A DNA stretch of 47,711 nt from UBA1715 sp964346725 (GCA_964346725.1 CAYFVM010000012.1:1-47711), one strand, 5' to 3'; shown: positions 8,806-16,215, numbered from the stretch's first letter. Notes: generated by a model from the sequence alone, not told the origin. Translations and numbers: made by a program.

Positions 8806-9879
8806 CTACGAATTTACTATTTCTGTCTGAATATTGATAGATTCTTCGTGAATTGCTTTAAATGTTTTTTCAATAAATTCTTTACTTAAACCTTTTTCAG
8901 CTGCTTTTTTCTCTACTTCTAAAAGAATTTGCTCCCAACGATTTGATTGAAAGACTTGTACATTATTCTCTTTTTTCGTTTTTCCCATCTGGCGAGAAAT
9001 ATCCATACGTTTGCCTAAAATTTCGAGCAATGCGTCATCGAGAACGTCAATTTTTGCACGCAACTCGTTCATCGTATCTCTGTAATCCTCACTAGAACTA
9101 GCAAGTTTTCGTATTACCAACTCGTTGAGCATTGTGTTCAAATCATGCGGAGTAAGCTGTTGTTTCGCATCACTCAATGCCTTATCGGGATTGCAGTGCG
9201 ATTCAATAATAAGTCCGTTTACACCAAGATCGAGGGCCTTTTGCGACAATTCTTTGATAAACTCACGACTACCTGCCATATGACTCGGATCGCAGAAAAC
9301 AGGCAATTCAGGAATTCGACGGTGAAGTTCTATAGCCACCTCCCATTGTGGGCTGTTGCGATATTTCATTTTCTCGAACGGAGAAAAACCGCGGTGAATT
9401 GCTGCCAATTTGGTAACACCGGCTCCTGCTATACGTTCGAATGCACCTATCCACAATTCCAAATCAGGGTTGATTGGATTCTTGATGAGCACCGGAACAT
9501 TCGTTCCTCGCAATTCGTCGGCAATTTCTTGCACGGCAAATGGATTCACCGTTGTGCGAGCACCAATCCAAAGAATATCCACACCCATTTTGAGAGCATC
9601 GTTTACGTGTTGCTTGCAAGCCACCTCAGTTGCGGTAAGCATTCCGGTTTCTTCCTTTACTCGTTTGAGCCATTGCAATCCTTGAAAACCTACACCCTCA
9701 AATGTATTCGGACGAGTACGCGGTTTCCATATTCCTGCACGGAATATTTGCACACCATATTCATGCAATTCTCTGGCAGTTGTCAATACTTGTTCTTCGC
9801 TTTCGGCACTACAAGGACCTGAAATTATTACTGGTCGCTTTACATCTATGCCCCATGTTTTTAATGAATCTATTTTCAT
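8806..9879 (-). CDS. aroF: Bifunctional DAHP synthase (KDO8PS-like) / chorismate mutase
   Basis: Residues 1-260 are a type I-beta DAHP synthase: ISGPCSAES, AGIWKPRTRPNTFEGVG, WIGARTTVNPF, LIKNPINPD, AAIHRGFSP and FCDPSHMAG. These join erythrose-4-phosphate and phosphoenolpyruvate. Residues about 265-357 are an AroQ-fold chorismate mutase (DTMNELRAKIDVLDDALLEI, KRMDISRQMG) that turns chorismate into prephenate, the substrate of the two upstream genes. This domain order is the common form in Bacteroidota; in related enzymes the mutase domain also transmits prephenate or chorismate feedback. It lies 30 bases after tyrA. Confidence 0.95.
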   Translation of the reverse strand: MKIDSLKTWGIDVKRPVIISGPCSAESEEQVLTTARELHEYGVQIFRAGIWKPRTRPNTFEGVGFQGLQWLKRVKEETGMLTATEVACKQHVNDALKMGVDILWIGARTTVNPFAVQEIADELRGTNVPVLIKNPINPDLELWIGAFERIAGAGVTKLAAIHRGFSPFEKMKYRNSPQWEVAIELHRRIPELPVFCDPSHMAGSREFIKELSQKALDLGVNGLIIESHCNPDKALSDAKQQLTPHDLNTMLNELVIRKLASSSEDYRDTMNELRAKIDVLDDALLEILGKRMDISRQMGKTKKENNVQVFQSNRWEQILLEVEKKAAEKGLSKEFIEKTFKAIHEESINIQTEIVNS

Positions 9880-9909
9880 CGTTATATGTTTTTCTAGTTT
9901 TATTTATAT

Positions 9910-10755
9910 CTATTTTCTATCAAGCACTTCTTTAATCTTATTTGCATCACTAATGAGGCTGTACAAATCTTCAGTTTTATTTTCAGCAATTAATGTCTTG
10001 AATTGATTGAGAATATCAATGTATTTATCAATTGAGTCGATAAGGTATTTCGAATTTTGGCGGAAAATTGGTGTCCACATTTGCGAAGAACTCTTGGCAA
10101 TACGCACCGTTGAGGCGAAACCACTACCGGCCATCTCAAAAATTCGTTCCTCATTTTTTTCAATTTCCTGCACAGTGATACTCAACGCATAGGCAATGAC
10201 GTGCGTAAGATGCGACACATACGCAATGTGTTTATCGTGATCTTCGGCATTCATATAAAGAATGGTCATGCCAAGCATTTGGTAGAGCGTTTGCGCACGT
10301 TTGAGAGCGAACTCACTGCTCAATTCCGATTCACAAATGATAGTTTTTTTTCCAACGAAAAGGTCGCGCATAGCGGCTTCCGGGCCGGAATACTCAGTTC
10401 CCGCCATTGGATGCGAAGCCACAAAATTCTTACGGCGAGGGTGATTTCGTACTTTCTCGCAAATTCCCGCTTTGGTAGAACCCGCGTCTACTACCACGGC
10501 TTCGTCACGTATTGTGTCGAGTATATGAGGCAACATTTCGCGTGCGGCATCTACCGGGATTGACAACAATACAAGGTCGGCTACCAGCAAAGCCTGATCT
10601 AAGGGCATTGAAACATCAATTATACCAAGCTCTTTTGCTTTTTCCAAATTCTTCTCGCTTGCGTCAACGCCAATGATTTTAGTCTCAAAACCACGTACTG
10701 ACATGGCCATTGAGCCCCCAATCAATCCAATTCCTATTACTACTATGTTCATCAT
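9910..10755 (-). CDS. tyrA: Prephenate dehydrogenase
   Basis: NAD(P)-dependent oxidative decarboxylation of prephenate to 4-hydroxyphenylpyruvate, the tyrosine branch. 281 residues: Rossmann motif VIGIGLIGGSMA at the N-terminus, VVVDAGSTKAGI, the catalytic-region SHPMAGTEYSGPEAA, and HDKHIAYVSHLTHVIAYALS. No ACT or mutase domain is fused. The start ATG shares one base with the stop of pheA (TAATG), with a second ATG one codon later; translation is probably coupled. Confidence 0.95.
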   Translation of the reverse strand: MMNIVVIGIGLIGGSMAMSVRGFETKIIGVDASEKNLEKAKELGIIDVSMPLDQALLVADLVLLSIPVDAAREMLPHILDTIRDEAVVVDAGSTKAGICEKVRNHPRRKNFVASHPMAGTEYSGPEAAMRDLFVGKKTIICESELSSEFALKRAQTLYQMLGMTILYMNAEDHDKHIAYVSHLTHVIAYALSITVQEIEKNEERIFEMAGSGFASTVRIAKSSSQMWTPIFRQNSKYLIDSIDKYIDILNQFKTLIAENKTEDLYSLISDANKIKEVLDRK

Positions 10756-11591
10756 TAGTTTAATATTTCGTAATTAAATTTTTCATCTCGTTTATATTCT
10801 CCCAAAACAGAAAGGTTTGAAACCAATTTCAACACATCGGTGAGTGATTGGTCGAATTTTGCTTTGTCTTTCCATTCCAAATCAAGGTAGAATGTGTACT
10901 GATAAGGGCTTCCCAAGATTGGAAGCGACTGTATTTTTGTTAAATTAATTTCATGTTTTTTGAACGTAGCCAACACATCAACAAGAGAACCGGGTTGGTG
11001 TGTAAGTTCAAAGCAAATAGATGCCTTGTTGTTCTCCGAATTGTCTACTGCTCTACGGCTAAGCACAAGGAAACGGGTATAGTTCTTTTTGTGCGTTTGA
11101 ATTTGACGTGCTATTACTTCCAAGCCATACAATTCCGCTGCATATTCGCTGGCTATAGCAGCCGCATGAGTAAGATGTTCTTCGGCAATTTTTTGCGCAC
11201 TCGATGCGGTATCGCTCCAGTTGATGAGTTTAAATTGCGGGAAATTGTCAAGATAGTCTTTACTCTGCATGATTGCAATAGGATGTGAATACACTTCGGT
11301 AACGTCCTCAAGCTTTGTACCGGGTAGCACCATCAAATTTTGCGTAATGTGAAGACTTATCTCGCCTATTACTTTAAGTTTTGATTTCTTCAACAACGTA
11401 TAATTTTCCAAAATACTGCCGGCTATGGTATTCTCTATAGCCACAATGCCGTAATCGGCCGTGCCATGCTCTACCGCGAAGAACAAGTCTTTGAATTGGT
11501 TACAGTTTAATGTCGTAATATCTTTGCCGAAATATTCTTTTGCGGCAATTTCATGGAAAGCTCCATTTACACCTTGAATCGCTATTTTCAT
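10755..11591 (-). CDS. pheA: Prephenate dehydratase with ACT domain
   Basis: Decarboxylating dehydration of prephenate to phenylpyruvate, the phenylalanine branch. 278 residues: catalytic domain about 1-180 with VAIENTIAGSI, YSHPIAIMQ and NYTRFLVLSRR (the catalytic TRF), then an ACT domain (SICFELTHQPGSLVDVLATF). The Phe-binding GALV and ESRP motifs of the E. coli type read GSLV and QSLP here, so allosteric control may differ. No chorismate mutase is fused. It is the first gene after the Phe/Tyr attenuator, whose terminator ends 12 bases before the ATG. Confidence 0.95.
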   Translation of the reverse strand: MKIAIQGVNGAFHEIAAKEYFGKDITTLNCNQFKDLFFAVEHGTADYGIVAIENTIAGSILENYTLLKKSKLKVIGEISLHITQNLMVLPGTKLEDVTEVYSHPIAIMQSKDYLDNFPQFKLINWSDTASSAQKIAEEHLTHAAAIASEYAAELYGLEVIARQIQTHKKNYTRFLVLSRRAVDNSENNKASICFELTHQPGSLVDVLATFKKHEINLTKIQSLPILGSPYQYTFYLDLEWKDKAKFDQSLTDVLKLVSNLSVLGEYKRDEKFNYEILN

Positions 11592-11603
11592 ACCTTTAAT
11601 TTC

Positions 11604-11632
11604 AAAAAAAAAGCCCCGATTTTCATCGAGGC
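11604..11632 (-). terminator. Attenuator terminator in front of pheA
   Basis: On the minus strand GCCTCGAT (11625-11632) pairs fully with ATCGGGGC (11613-11620), one U-G included, around a GAAA tetraloop. Nine U residues follow (11604-11612). It lies entirely in the leader and ends 12 bases before the pheA start codon, so it can only act as a conditional terminator or the operon would be silent. Confidence 0.85.
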
Positions 11633-11676
11633 TCTGTTATACTTTCAACTATATACTATATACACACTGCCTCGAC
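11625..11676 (-). promoter_or_regulatory. Antiterminator pairing of the pheA leader
   Basis: GTCGAGGC at 11669-11676 (minus) is complementary over all eight bases, one G-U included, to GCCTCGAT at 11625-11632, the 5' arm of the terminator. The two helices exclude each other. The first segment is codons 20-22 of the leader peptide, just after the Phe/Tyr run. A ribosome stalled on that run should leave it free to pair, whereas a ribosome at the leader stop should cover it. Confidence 0.75.
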
Positions 11677-11733
11677 TTTCTTTTGATAAAAAAAGTAATA
11701 AAAGTAAAAAGCGAATGTGTTAATATTTCTCAT
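11656..11733 (-). CDS. Phe/Tyr leader peptide of the pheA-tyrA-aroF-aroB-aroD operon
   Basis: A 25-codon frame, ATG 11731-11733 to TAG 11656-11658, begins MRNINT and contains FAFYFYYFFY at residues 7-16: five Phe and four Tyr in ten codons. It ends QKKVEAVCI. The composition matches the two end products of the pheA and tyrA genes that follow, as in the classic pheA and trp leader peptides of enterobacteria. The stop codon lies 24 bases before the terminator stem. The ribosome site is weak and A-rich, as is usual in Bacteroidota. Control by ribosome stalling is inferred from the geometry. Confidence 0.8.
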   Translation of the reverse strand: MRNINTFAFYFYYFFYQKKVEAVCI

Positions 11734-11776
11734 TGTTTTCTTGTTTACGCTCAAGTATTTGTTCCAAAAGCGTGTA

Positions 11777-11784
11777 CAAATATA
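11777..11784 (-). promoter_or_regulatory. -7 box of the aromatic operon
   Basis: TATATTTG on the minus strand fits TAnnTTTG; transcription would begin about 37 bases before the leader peptide ATG. A small dyad, GAGAA-atga-TTCTC, lies just upstream at 11794-11807. No clear TTTG -33 element is present. Confidence 0.55.
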
Positions 11785-11807
11785 TTATTTTTTTGAGAAA
11801 TGATTCT

Positions 11808-12241
11808 CTCGAGCATAGTTTTTTTAAAAAAATCAACATAAAAAATGTGCACTCCAAATTACCGAAGAGAATAACAGGGAAAAACTTTTTTTATGATTAT
11901 CCCAATTATTCCTATTGTAAATTCTTGATTTGAAATCTGGGGTATAGCTGACAGCAGCGACTAGCAATCTGTCGAACTGTTTTTATCTTTTTTCGATAAT
12001 CATATCTTTTTCACCTTGCATACCGAAACACAAACCTTTTTTTTTCTAAAACAAAAATAATCATACAATAAAAAATATTTATATTTATTGTATATTTATT
12101 GTATATTTATTGTATTATTGTAAAATTAGTTTCTACGCCAAGACAATGGGCAATTAGCAAGCAAAGTTTATTTGTCCTTTCGTTTGCTAGTCAACCAATT
12201 AATGTACACTCTTTTATTTATTAACTAACAACACAAAAAGT
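11808..12241. other. Gene-free AT-rich stretch before the T9SS cargo gene
   Basis: No coding region is supported between the aromatic operon promoter and 12242. The stretch holds the AT repeat array listed next and an imperfect dyad, TAGCAAGCAAAG (12155-12166) against CTTTCGTTTGCTA (12177-12189). It must include the promoter of the gene at 12242, but no convincing TAnnTTTG box is visible close to it. Confidence 0.5.
12063..12118. repeat. AT-rich direct repeat with matching inverted arm
   Basis: Three tandem copies of TATTTATTGTA (12082-12092, 12093-12103, 12104-12114) and a partial fourth. Just upstream ATACAATAAA (12063-12072) is the reverse complement of TTTATTGTAT, which occurs in each repeat, so one left arm can pair with any of several right arms. 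Confidence 0.7.
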
Positions 12242-12715
12242 ATGAAGAAAACAATTTTATTATTAACAGTTCTGCTTACAACCTCAGCGTGGGCAGGAGC
12301 ACAAGGTCAATTTGCACCTTGGGCATTAAAAATGCAAGGTACTGGCGGGAAAGCCTACGGACTGCTCGGATCCCTTGTTGTTCCAATGAAAGGCGAAGGC
12401 GGTAGTGCCATAAGCGACTTCTTCTTTCACCAGCAAGTTATTACCAGCTTACATTCCTACAATTTAGCGGAGTCAATAAGTCTATTCCCCAATCCTGTGG
12501 TGAAACAACTTACCATACAACTTGACGCCGAACACAAAGTTGCCGCTTATACCATACACAATCTTTTAGGAGGTGTGGTAAAAACAGGTATTTTAGACAC
12601 TTCTGTACCTAAATGTATCATAGAAGTGTCACAACTGCCCGCACAACTTTATCTGCTAAAACTTATGGATAAGCAAGGAGTAACCGTTGCAACAAAAAGT
12701 TTTATTAAAAAATAG
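12242..12715 (+). CDS. Small secreted protein with T9SS type A sorting domain
   Basis: 157 residues. It has a signal peptide (MKKTILLLTVLLTTSAWAGAQ), about 50 residues that include GLLGSLVVPMKGEGGSAISD and FFFHQQV, then a C-terminal sorting domain of about 75 residues from SLFPNPVVKQLTIQL to KSFIKK. That domain directs export across the outer membrane by the type IX system. The exported part is tiny, and part of it resembles the module found just before sorting domains in other Bacteroidota, so the function is unknown. It is followed 69 bases later by a second exported protein on the same strand. Confidence 0.8.
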   Translation: MKKTILLLTVLLTTSAWAGAQGQFAPWALKMQGTGGKAYGLLGSLVVPMKGEGGSAISDFFFHQQVITSLHSYNLAESISLFPNPVVKQLTIQLDAEHKVAAYTIHNLLGGVVKTGILDTSVPKCIIEVSQLPAQLYLLKLMDKQGVTVATKSFIKK

Positions 12716-12784
12716 TTCTGTGTTTTATGTTTTAACTTCAACTTAGAACATTAAACATTTAATAACAATTAAAAACAAAGAAAA

Positions 12785-13747
12785 ATGAAAAAAATTATTG
12801 TATCTCTATTTACAGTGCTTTTAGCAGCAACAGCTTTAACAGCACAAATGGACCAAGTACCGGATTTGATGCACTATCAAACCGTAATTCGTAATGCTAG
12901 TGGAGAATTACTAGCAGAAAAAGAAATTAGCGTAAAAATCACTATTCTTGAAAAAGAAAGTCCTAATGCCGAAGCAACAAACATTTATGAGGAAACGCAT
13001 ACCGTAACTACTGATGCCAATGGCCTAGCAATAATCAAAATAGGTAGCGGAATAGTAACACCCGGACAAATATCCGAAACATTAGGTGAGGTACAATGGC
13101 ATGCAGGTCATGACAAATGGTTACGAGTAGAAATTGACCCTACAGGTGGCACTAATTACAGCCTTATCTCAGGCGAAAGTCAACTCCTTACCGTACCTTA
13201 CGCTTCCCATTCAAATACAGTGGCAAAAGCCGTGGGCGACCTACCTCTGACAGATGTAATAGTACTAATTAATGATAATTCACAGAAACAAGATGCTATC
13301 ACGGTAGAAATGATTGGTAAAACATTTACTCAGGCTAATGCCATTGCTACACAAACCCCAATGAAGCTCTTGGCTTATACACCCACATACATTTCGATAA
13401 AAAATAAAAATTGTATAATTGGAAATGATGTATACATAAGTGTTTCGCTAAACGGAGTAGATATAAACTCCGAGGCATTAAATTACAATTCTATGGTACA
13501 AGAAACTACGGTAGGGCAGGTTAAGTGGTACCAAATATCAGATATCCCGGACGAAAGTAAGTTTTACTCAATCTCTAATGGACAGTCGGAAACCCGCTAT
13601 ACTCCTATTGATATTCAATATTCAACCAAAAAACTCGATAATTACTCGTATGATAAAGAATCTCTATTTCTAATAGGACCGTTTTTGCCAAATCCTACGG
13701 GCGGTAAAAATATAATAACAATAGATGTTAACCAAATAATTAACTAA
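12785..13747 (+). CDS. Exported protein with Bacteroidota surface-protein N-terminal domain
   Basis: 320 residues with a signal peptide (cleavage after ALTAQ). Residues 25-145 follow a pattern common at the N-terminus of large Bacteroidota surface and tail-fibre-like proteins: MHYQTVIRNASGELL, VKITILEKE, YEETHTVTTDANGLAIIKIG, WLRVEIDPTGGTNYSLI and LLTVPYASHS. The rest is unrecognised and contains none of the collagen-like or fibre repeats such proteins often carry; there is no sorting domain. Ribosome site AACAAAGAAAA. Probably co-transcribed with the sorting-domain gene before it. Confidence 0.75.
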   Translation: MKKIIVSLFTVLLAATALTAQMDQVPDLMHYQTVIRNASGELLAEKEISVKITILEKESPNAEATNIYEETHTVTTDANGLAIIKIGSGIVTPGQISETLGEVQWHAGHDKWLRVEIDPTGGTNYSLISGESQLLTVPYASHSNTVAKAVGDLPLTDVIVLINDNSQKQDAITVEMIGKTFTQANAIATQTPMKLLAYTPTYISIKNKNCIIGNDVYISVSLNGVDINSEALNYNSMVQETTVGQVKWYQISDIPDESKFYSISNGQSETRYTPIDIQYSTKKLDNYSYDKESLFLIGPFLPNPTGGKNIITIDVNQIIN

Positions 13748-13784
13748 AAACGGGGAAGATAGATAATAATAAATAAAAGAGATA

Positions 13785-13849
13785 TTTTATAATTTGCTTG
13801 ACGGCAGATCACGGTTATATTTCGTGGTCTGCCTAAGCAAATTATAAAA
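13785..13849. repeat. Long imperfect inverted repeat (hairpin)
   Basis: TTTTATAATTTGCTT (13785-13799) pairs with its exact complement at 13835-13849. After a small internal loop GGCAGATCACG (13803-13813) pairs with CGTGGTCTGCC (13823-13833) with one G-T. The stem is about 26 bp with a nine-base loop. There is no T tract after it, so it is not a classic terminator; it may be a mobile-element end or an mRNA 3' stabiliser. Confidence 0.8.
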
Positions 13850-13860
13850 GGAAAAATAGT

Positions 13861-14037
13861 TTCATTCATATTTACCTTTCTTTTTTGGATAAGTGTTACC
13901 ATTTTAGCAATACCTTTTTCGCTATTATCGGGGTTATGCCCTGTAAAAGAATCTCTGCCGATGAAGCGTTAATCAAACAATAATCCAATGCCTTTTTTGA
14001 AACATCAATACCCGTGTAATACAAATAATTTTTCCTA
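13861..14037 (-). pseudogene. Fragment of an IS110-family transposase
   Basis: Minus-strand translation gives YYTGIDVSKKALDYCLIN in one frame, the RuvC-like N-terminus of IS110-family (DEDD) transposases with the first catalytic Asp. It then continues in another frame as NPDNSEKGIAKMVTLIQKRK, matching the following stretch of such proteins. The shift lies around 13920-13950. There is no start codon in frame and nothing of the remaining 250 or more residues. Identification rests on these two motif stretches. Confidence 0.65.
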
Positions 14038-14093
14038 CACTTGTAAATAACGTATTCACAATTAATTATTTAACGTTTGCTTGATATGACATT

Positions 14094-14174
14094 TGTCCGT
14101 AGGGACATCTATATCAATAGAATATGGTTTATGAATGTCCGTTTTCCCGTAGGAATTATATCCCCTGACGGGGA
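14094..14174. repeat. Cluster of three short tetraloop hairpins
   Basis: TGTCC-gtag-GGACA (14094-14107), TTCC-cgta-GGAA (14144-14155) and TCCCC-tgac-GGGGA (14161-14174) lie within 81 bases of otherwise AT-rich sequence with no gene. They look like a dispersed non-coding repeat, adjacent to the transposase fragment. Confidence 0.6.
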
Positions 14175-14275
14175 AGTGAAAGATTAGTAACCTGTTAATT
14201 GCTTTGAATTTTATATAGAACTCACGTTAATTATGCCTTAAGAACAACTGCGGATAAACATAAACTTTTTCACAT

Positions 14276-14305
14276 TTTGTAATATATTAATTTTAAATAT
14301 ATTTG
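14276..14305 (+). promoter_or_regulatory. Promoter of the CNNM/CorC-like gene
   Basis: TTTG at 14276-14279 and TATATTTG at 14298-14305 with an 18-base spacer match the Bacteroidota -33/-7 pair. The ATG follows 21 bases after the -7 box. Confidence 0.75.
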
Positions 14306-14326
14306 TAGCAAATATTTAAATACTAC

Positions 14327-15430
14327 ATGGTTATACTACTCACCTATTTATTTGGTGCTCTTTGCGTTTCCTTTCTTTGTTCCGTATTGGAAGCCGTTTT
14401 AATGTCAACGCCTATCTCGTTTATTACCGCAAAAGAAGAAGAAGGGAAAAAATCAGCAACTCTTTTTAAAAAATACAAACTTGAGCCGGAAAAGCCTTTG
14501 GAAGCGATTCTTACACTCAACACAATTGCACACACTGTTGGTGCTGCAGGTGTAGGACAAAAAGGCACCGAAATATTTGGAAGCGAATGGTTTGGTCTTG
14601 TTTCGGCAATTATGACATTGCTCATTCTTGTTCTCTCTGAAATTATCCCTAAAGTTATTGGAACTTCATATTGGCGAAATCTTACAAGTTTCACAGCATA
14701 CATTATTAGAATAATGATTGTGGTTTTATACCCAATTGTGTTGATGCTCGACTTAATAAGCAAAATATTTACGCCCAAAGGGAATGAAGCGGCAATTAGT
14801 CGCGAAGAGGTTTCAGCTATGGCAAATGTAGGAGAAGAAGAAGGTGTGATAGAGGAAAATGAAAATAAAATCATTCAAAACATCATGAAGCTTGACAATA
14901 TCAAGGCTAGTGACGTAATGACTCCGCGTGTTGTAGCTGCTATTGCCCAAGAATCTATGACTTTGCGCGAGTTTTATGACAATGACGACTATTTGCATTT
15001 TTCCCGTATTCCGGTATATGCAGAATCTCCTGAATACATTACGGGTTACGTGCTTCGTAGTGATGCTTTGGAAGAACTTACCGAAGACCATTTCAATATG
15101 ACGTTGGGTGAACTTCGTCGCGAGATTCCATTCTTCAACGAAGAACAATCTATCAGTGCAGTGTGGGAAGCGTTGTTGAAAGACAAATCTCAAATTGCTC
15201 TTATCATTGACGAATACGGTTGTTTCCAAGGTATTCTTACCCTTGAAGATATTATTGAAACCATTTTGGGATTGGAAATTATTGACGAAAATGACGAAGT
15301 AAGCGATTTGCAACAATTTGCTCGCGAGCGTTGGGAAAATCGTCAAAAGCAATACCAGAGGTTACGCACGTTGCCGCTCAAAACAAACGCTAAAGCATCA
15401 CAAAAAGAAGACTTCGAAGAAGATAACTAG
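14327..15430 (+). CDS. CNNM/CorC-type membrane protein (DUF21 plus CBS pair)
   Basis: 367 residues. Residues 1-150 are a CNNM (DUF21) transmembrane domain with about four helices, including VLSEIIPKVIG and NTIAHTVGAAGVG. A cytoplasmic CBS-pair domain follows (about 175-325: VMTPRVVAAIAQ, HFSRIPVYAESPEYITGYVLRSD, IALIIDEYGCFQGILTLEDIIETILG). The C-terminal CorC/HlyC domain seen in longer relatives is absent, replaced by a short charged tail. Family members are implicated in Mg or Co efflux; older annotations call them hemolysins. It converges with kdsB eight bases away. Confidence 0.88.
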   Translation: MVILLTYLFGALCVSFLCSVLEAVLMSTPISFITAKEEEGKKSATLFKKYKLEPEKPLEAILTLNTIAHTVGAAGVGQKGTEIFGSEWFGLVSAIMTLLILVLSEIIPKVIGTSYWRNLTSFTAYIIRIMIVVLYPIVLMLDLISKIFTPKGNEAAISREEVSAMANVGEEEGVIEENENKIIQNIMKLDNIKASDVMTPRVVAAIAQESMTLREFYDNDDYLHFSRIPVYAESPEYITGYVLRSDALEELTEDHFNMTLGELRREIPFFNEEQSISAVWEALLKDKSQIALIIDEYGCFQGILTLEDIIETILGLEIIDENDEVSDLQQFARERWENRQKQYQRLRTLPLKTNAKASQKEDFEEDN

Positions 15431-15438
15431 CGCCCTGA

Positions 15439-16182
15439 CTACAACGATTCCATAATTCTTTGTAAATCTTCAGGAGTATCAACACACTTATTTTCGTATG
15501 TGGTTACTGCCGTGCTAATTCTATAATTGTTCTCAATCCAACGAAGCTGTTCCAAACTTTCCGCTTTCTCGAGTGGAGATTGAGGCAATTTAGTAACAGC
15601 AAGCAACACTTCACGCTTGTATGCATAAATGCCTATATGCTTGTAATAGACGTTGTTTTTCACCCAATCTTCCGTATTCTTACAGTCGCGCAAATATGGT
15701 ATTGGAGAACGGCTAAAATAAATAGCATGTCCATCGGCTGCAACAGCAACTTTTGGTTTGTTCGGATTAAATAAGTCTTGCGGTGTCACAATTTTTTTTA
15801 CCAACGTTGCAATATCGGTAGATGGATCTTTCTCAAAAATACTGGTAAGTAATTGTATTTGTACGGGCTTCAAAAAAGGCTCATCGCCTTGCACATTAAC
15901 AATTACATCAAAATCATTGCCGTTAGGTATTGATTGAATTGCTTCGGCCAAACGGTCACTACCAGTAGGGCAGTCGGTTGAAGTCATAACACAATTGCCT
16001 CCGAACGCTTTTACCTTTTGCTCAATGCGCACATCATCGGTAGCTATCCATACATCAGGACACGCTTTTTTTGCATTTTCATATACATGCTGAATCATAG
16101 GTTTTCCCTGAATATCAGCTAACGGTTTGCCCGGGAATCGAGACGAGCCGTATCGAGCAGGGATTATAATGATAGTTTTCAT
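15439..16182 (-). CDS. kdsB: 3-deoxy-manno-octulosonate cytidylyltransferase
   Basis: Activates KDO with CTP to give CMP-KDO for lipopolysaccharide inner core and lipid A assembly. 247 residues, normal length. Motifs: IIPARYGSSRFPGKPLADI at the N-terminus, CPTGSDRLAEA, VNVQGDEPF, IYFSRSPIPYLRD, KHIGIYAYKREVLL and LEKAESLEQLRWIENN. It is single-gene and has its own -7 box, TACATTTG, at 16208-16215 on the minus strand. It shows that the organism makes KDO-containing LPS, consistent with lptE later in the window. Confidence 0.96.
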   Translation of the reverse strand: MKTIIIIPARYGSSRFPGKPLADIQGKPMIQHVYENAKKACPDVWIATDDVRIEQKVKAFGGNCVMTSTDCPTGSDRLAEAIQSIPNGNDFDVIVNVQGDEPFLKPVQIQLLTSIFEKDPSTDIATLVKKIVTPQDLFNPNKPKVAVAADGHAIYFSRSPIPYLRDCKNTEDWVKNNVYYKHIGIYAYKREVLLAVTKLPQSPLEKAESLEQLRWIENNYRISTAVTTYENKCVDTPEDLQRIMESL

Positions 16183-16207
16183 AATATTTTTAAGACACGG
16201 ACTATTA

Positions 16208-16215
16208 CAAATGTA
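16208..16215 (-). promoter_or_regulatory. -7 box of kdsB
   Basis: TACATTTG on the minus strand, 25 bases before the kdsB ATG. Confidence 0.5.

Noticed and set aside
11733..11933. 66-codon plus-strand frame opposite the aromatic operon leader
   Set aside because: Lys/Ile/Phe-rich translation of AT-rich DNA with no ribosome site; it covers the minus-strand promoter.
12082..12118. Tandem TATTTATTGTA units as a CRISPR array
   Set aside because: Units abut with no spacers and are only 11 bases long; no cas gene is present.
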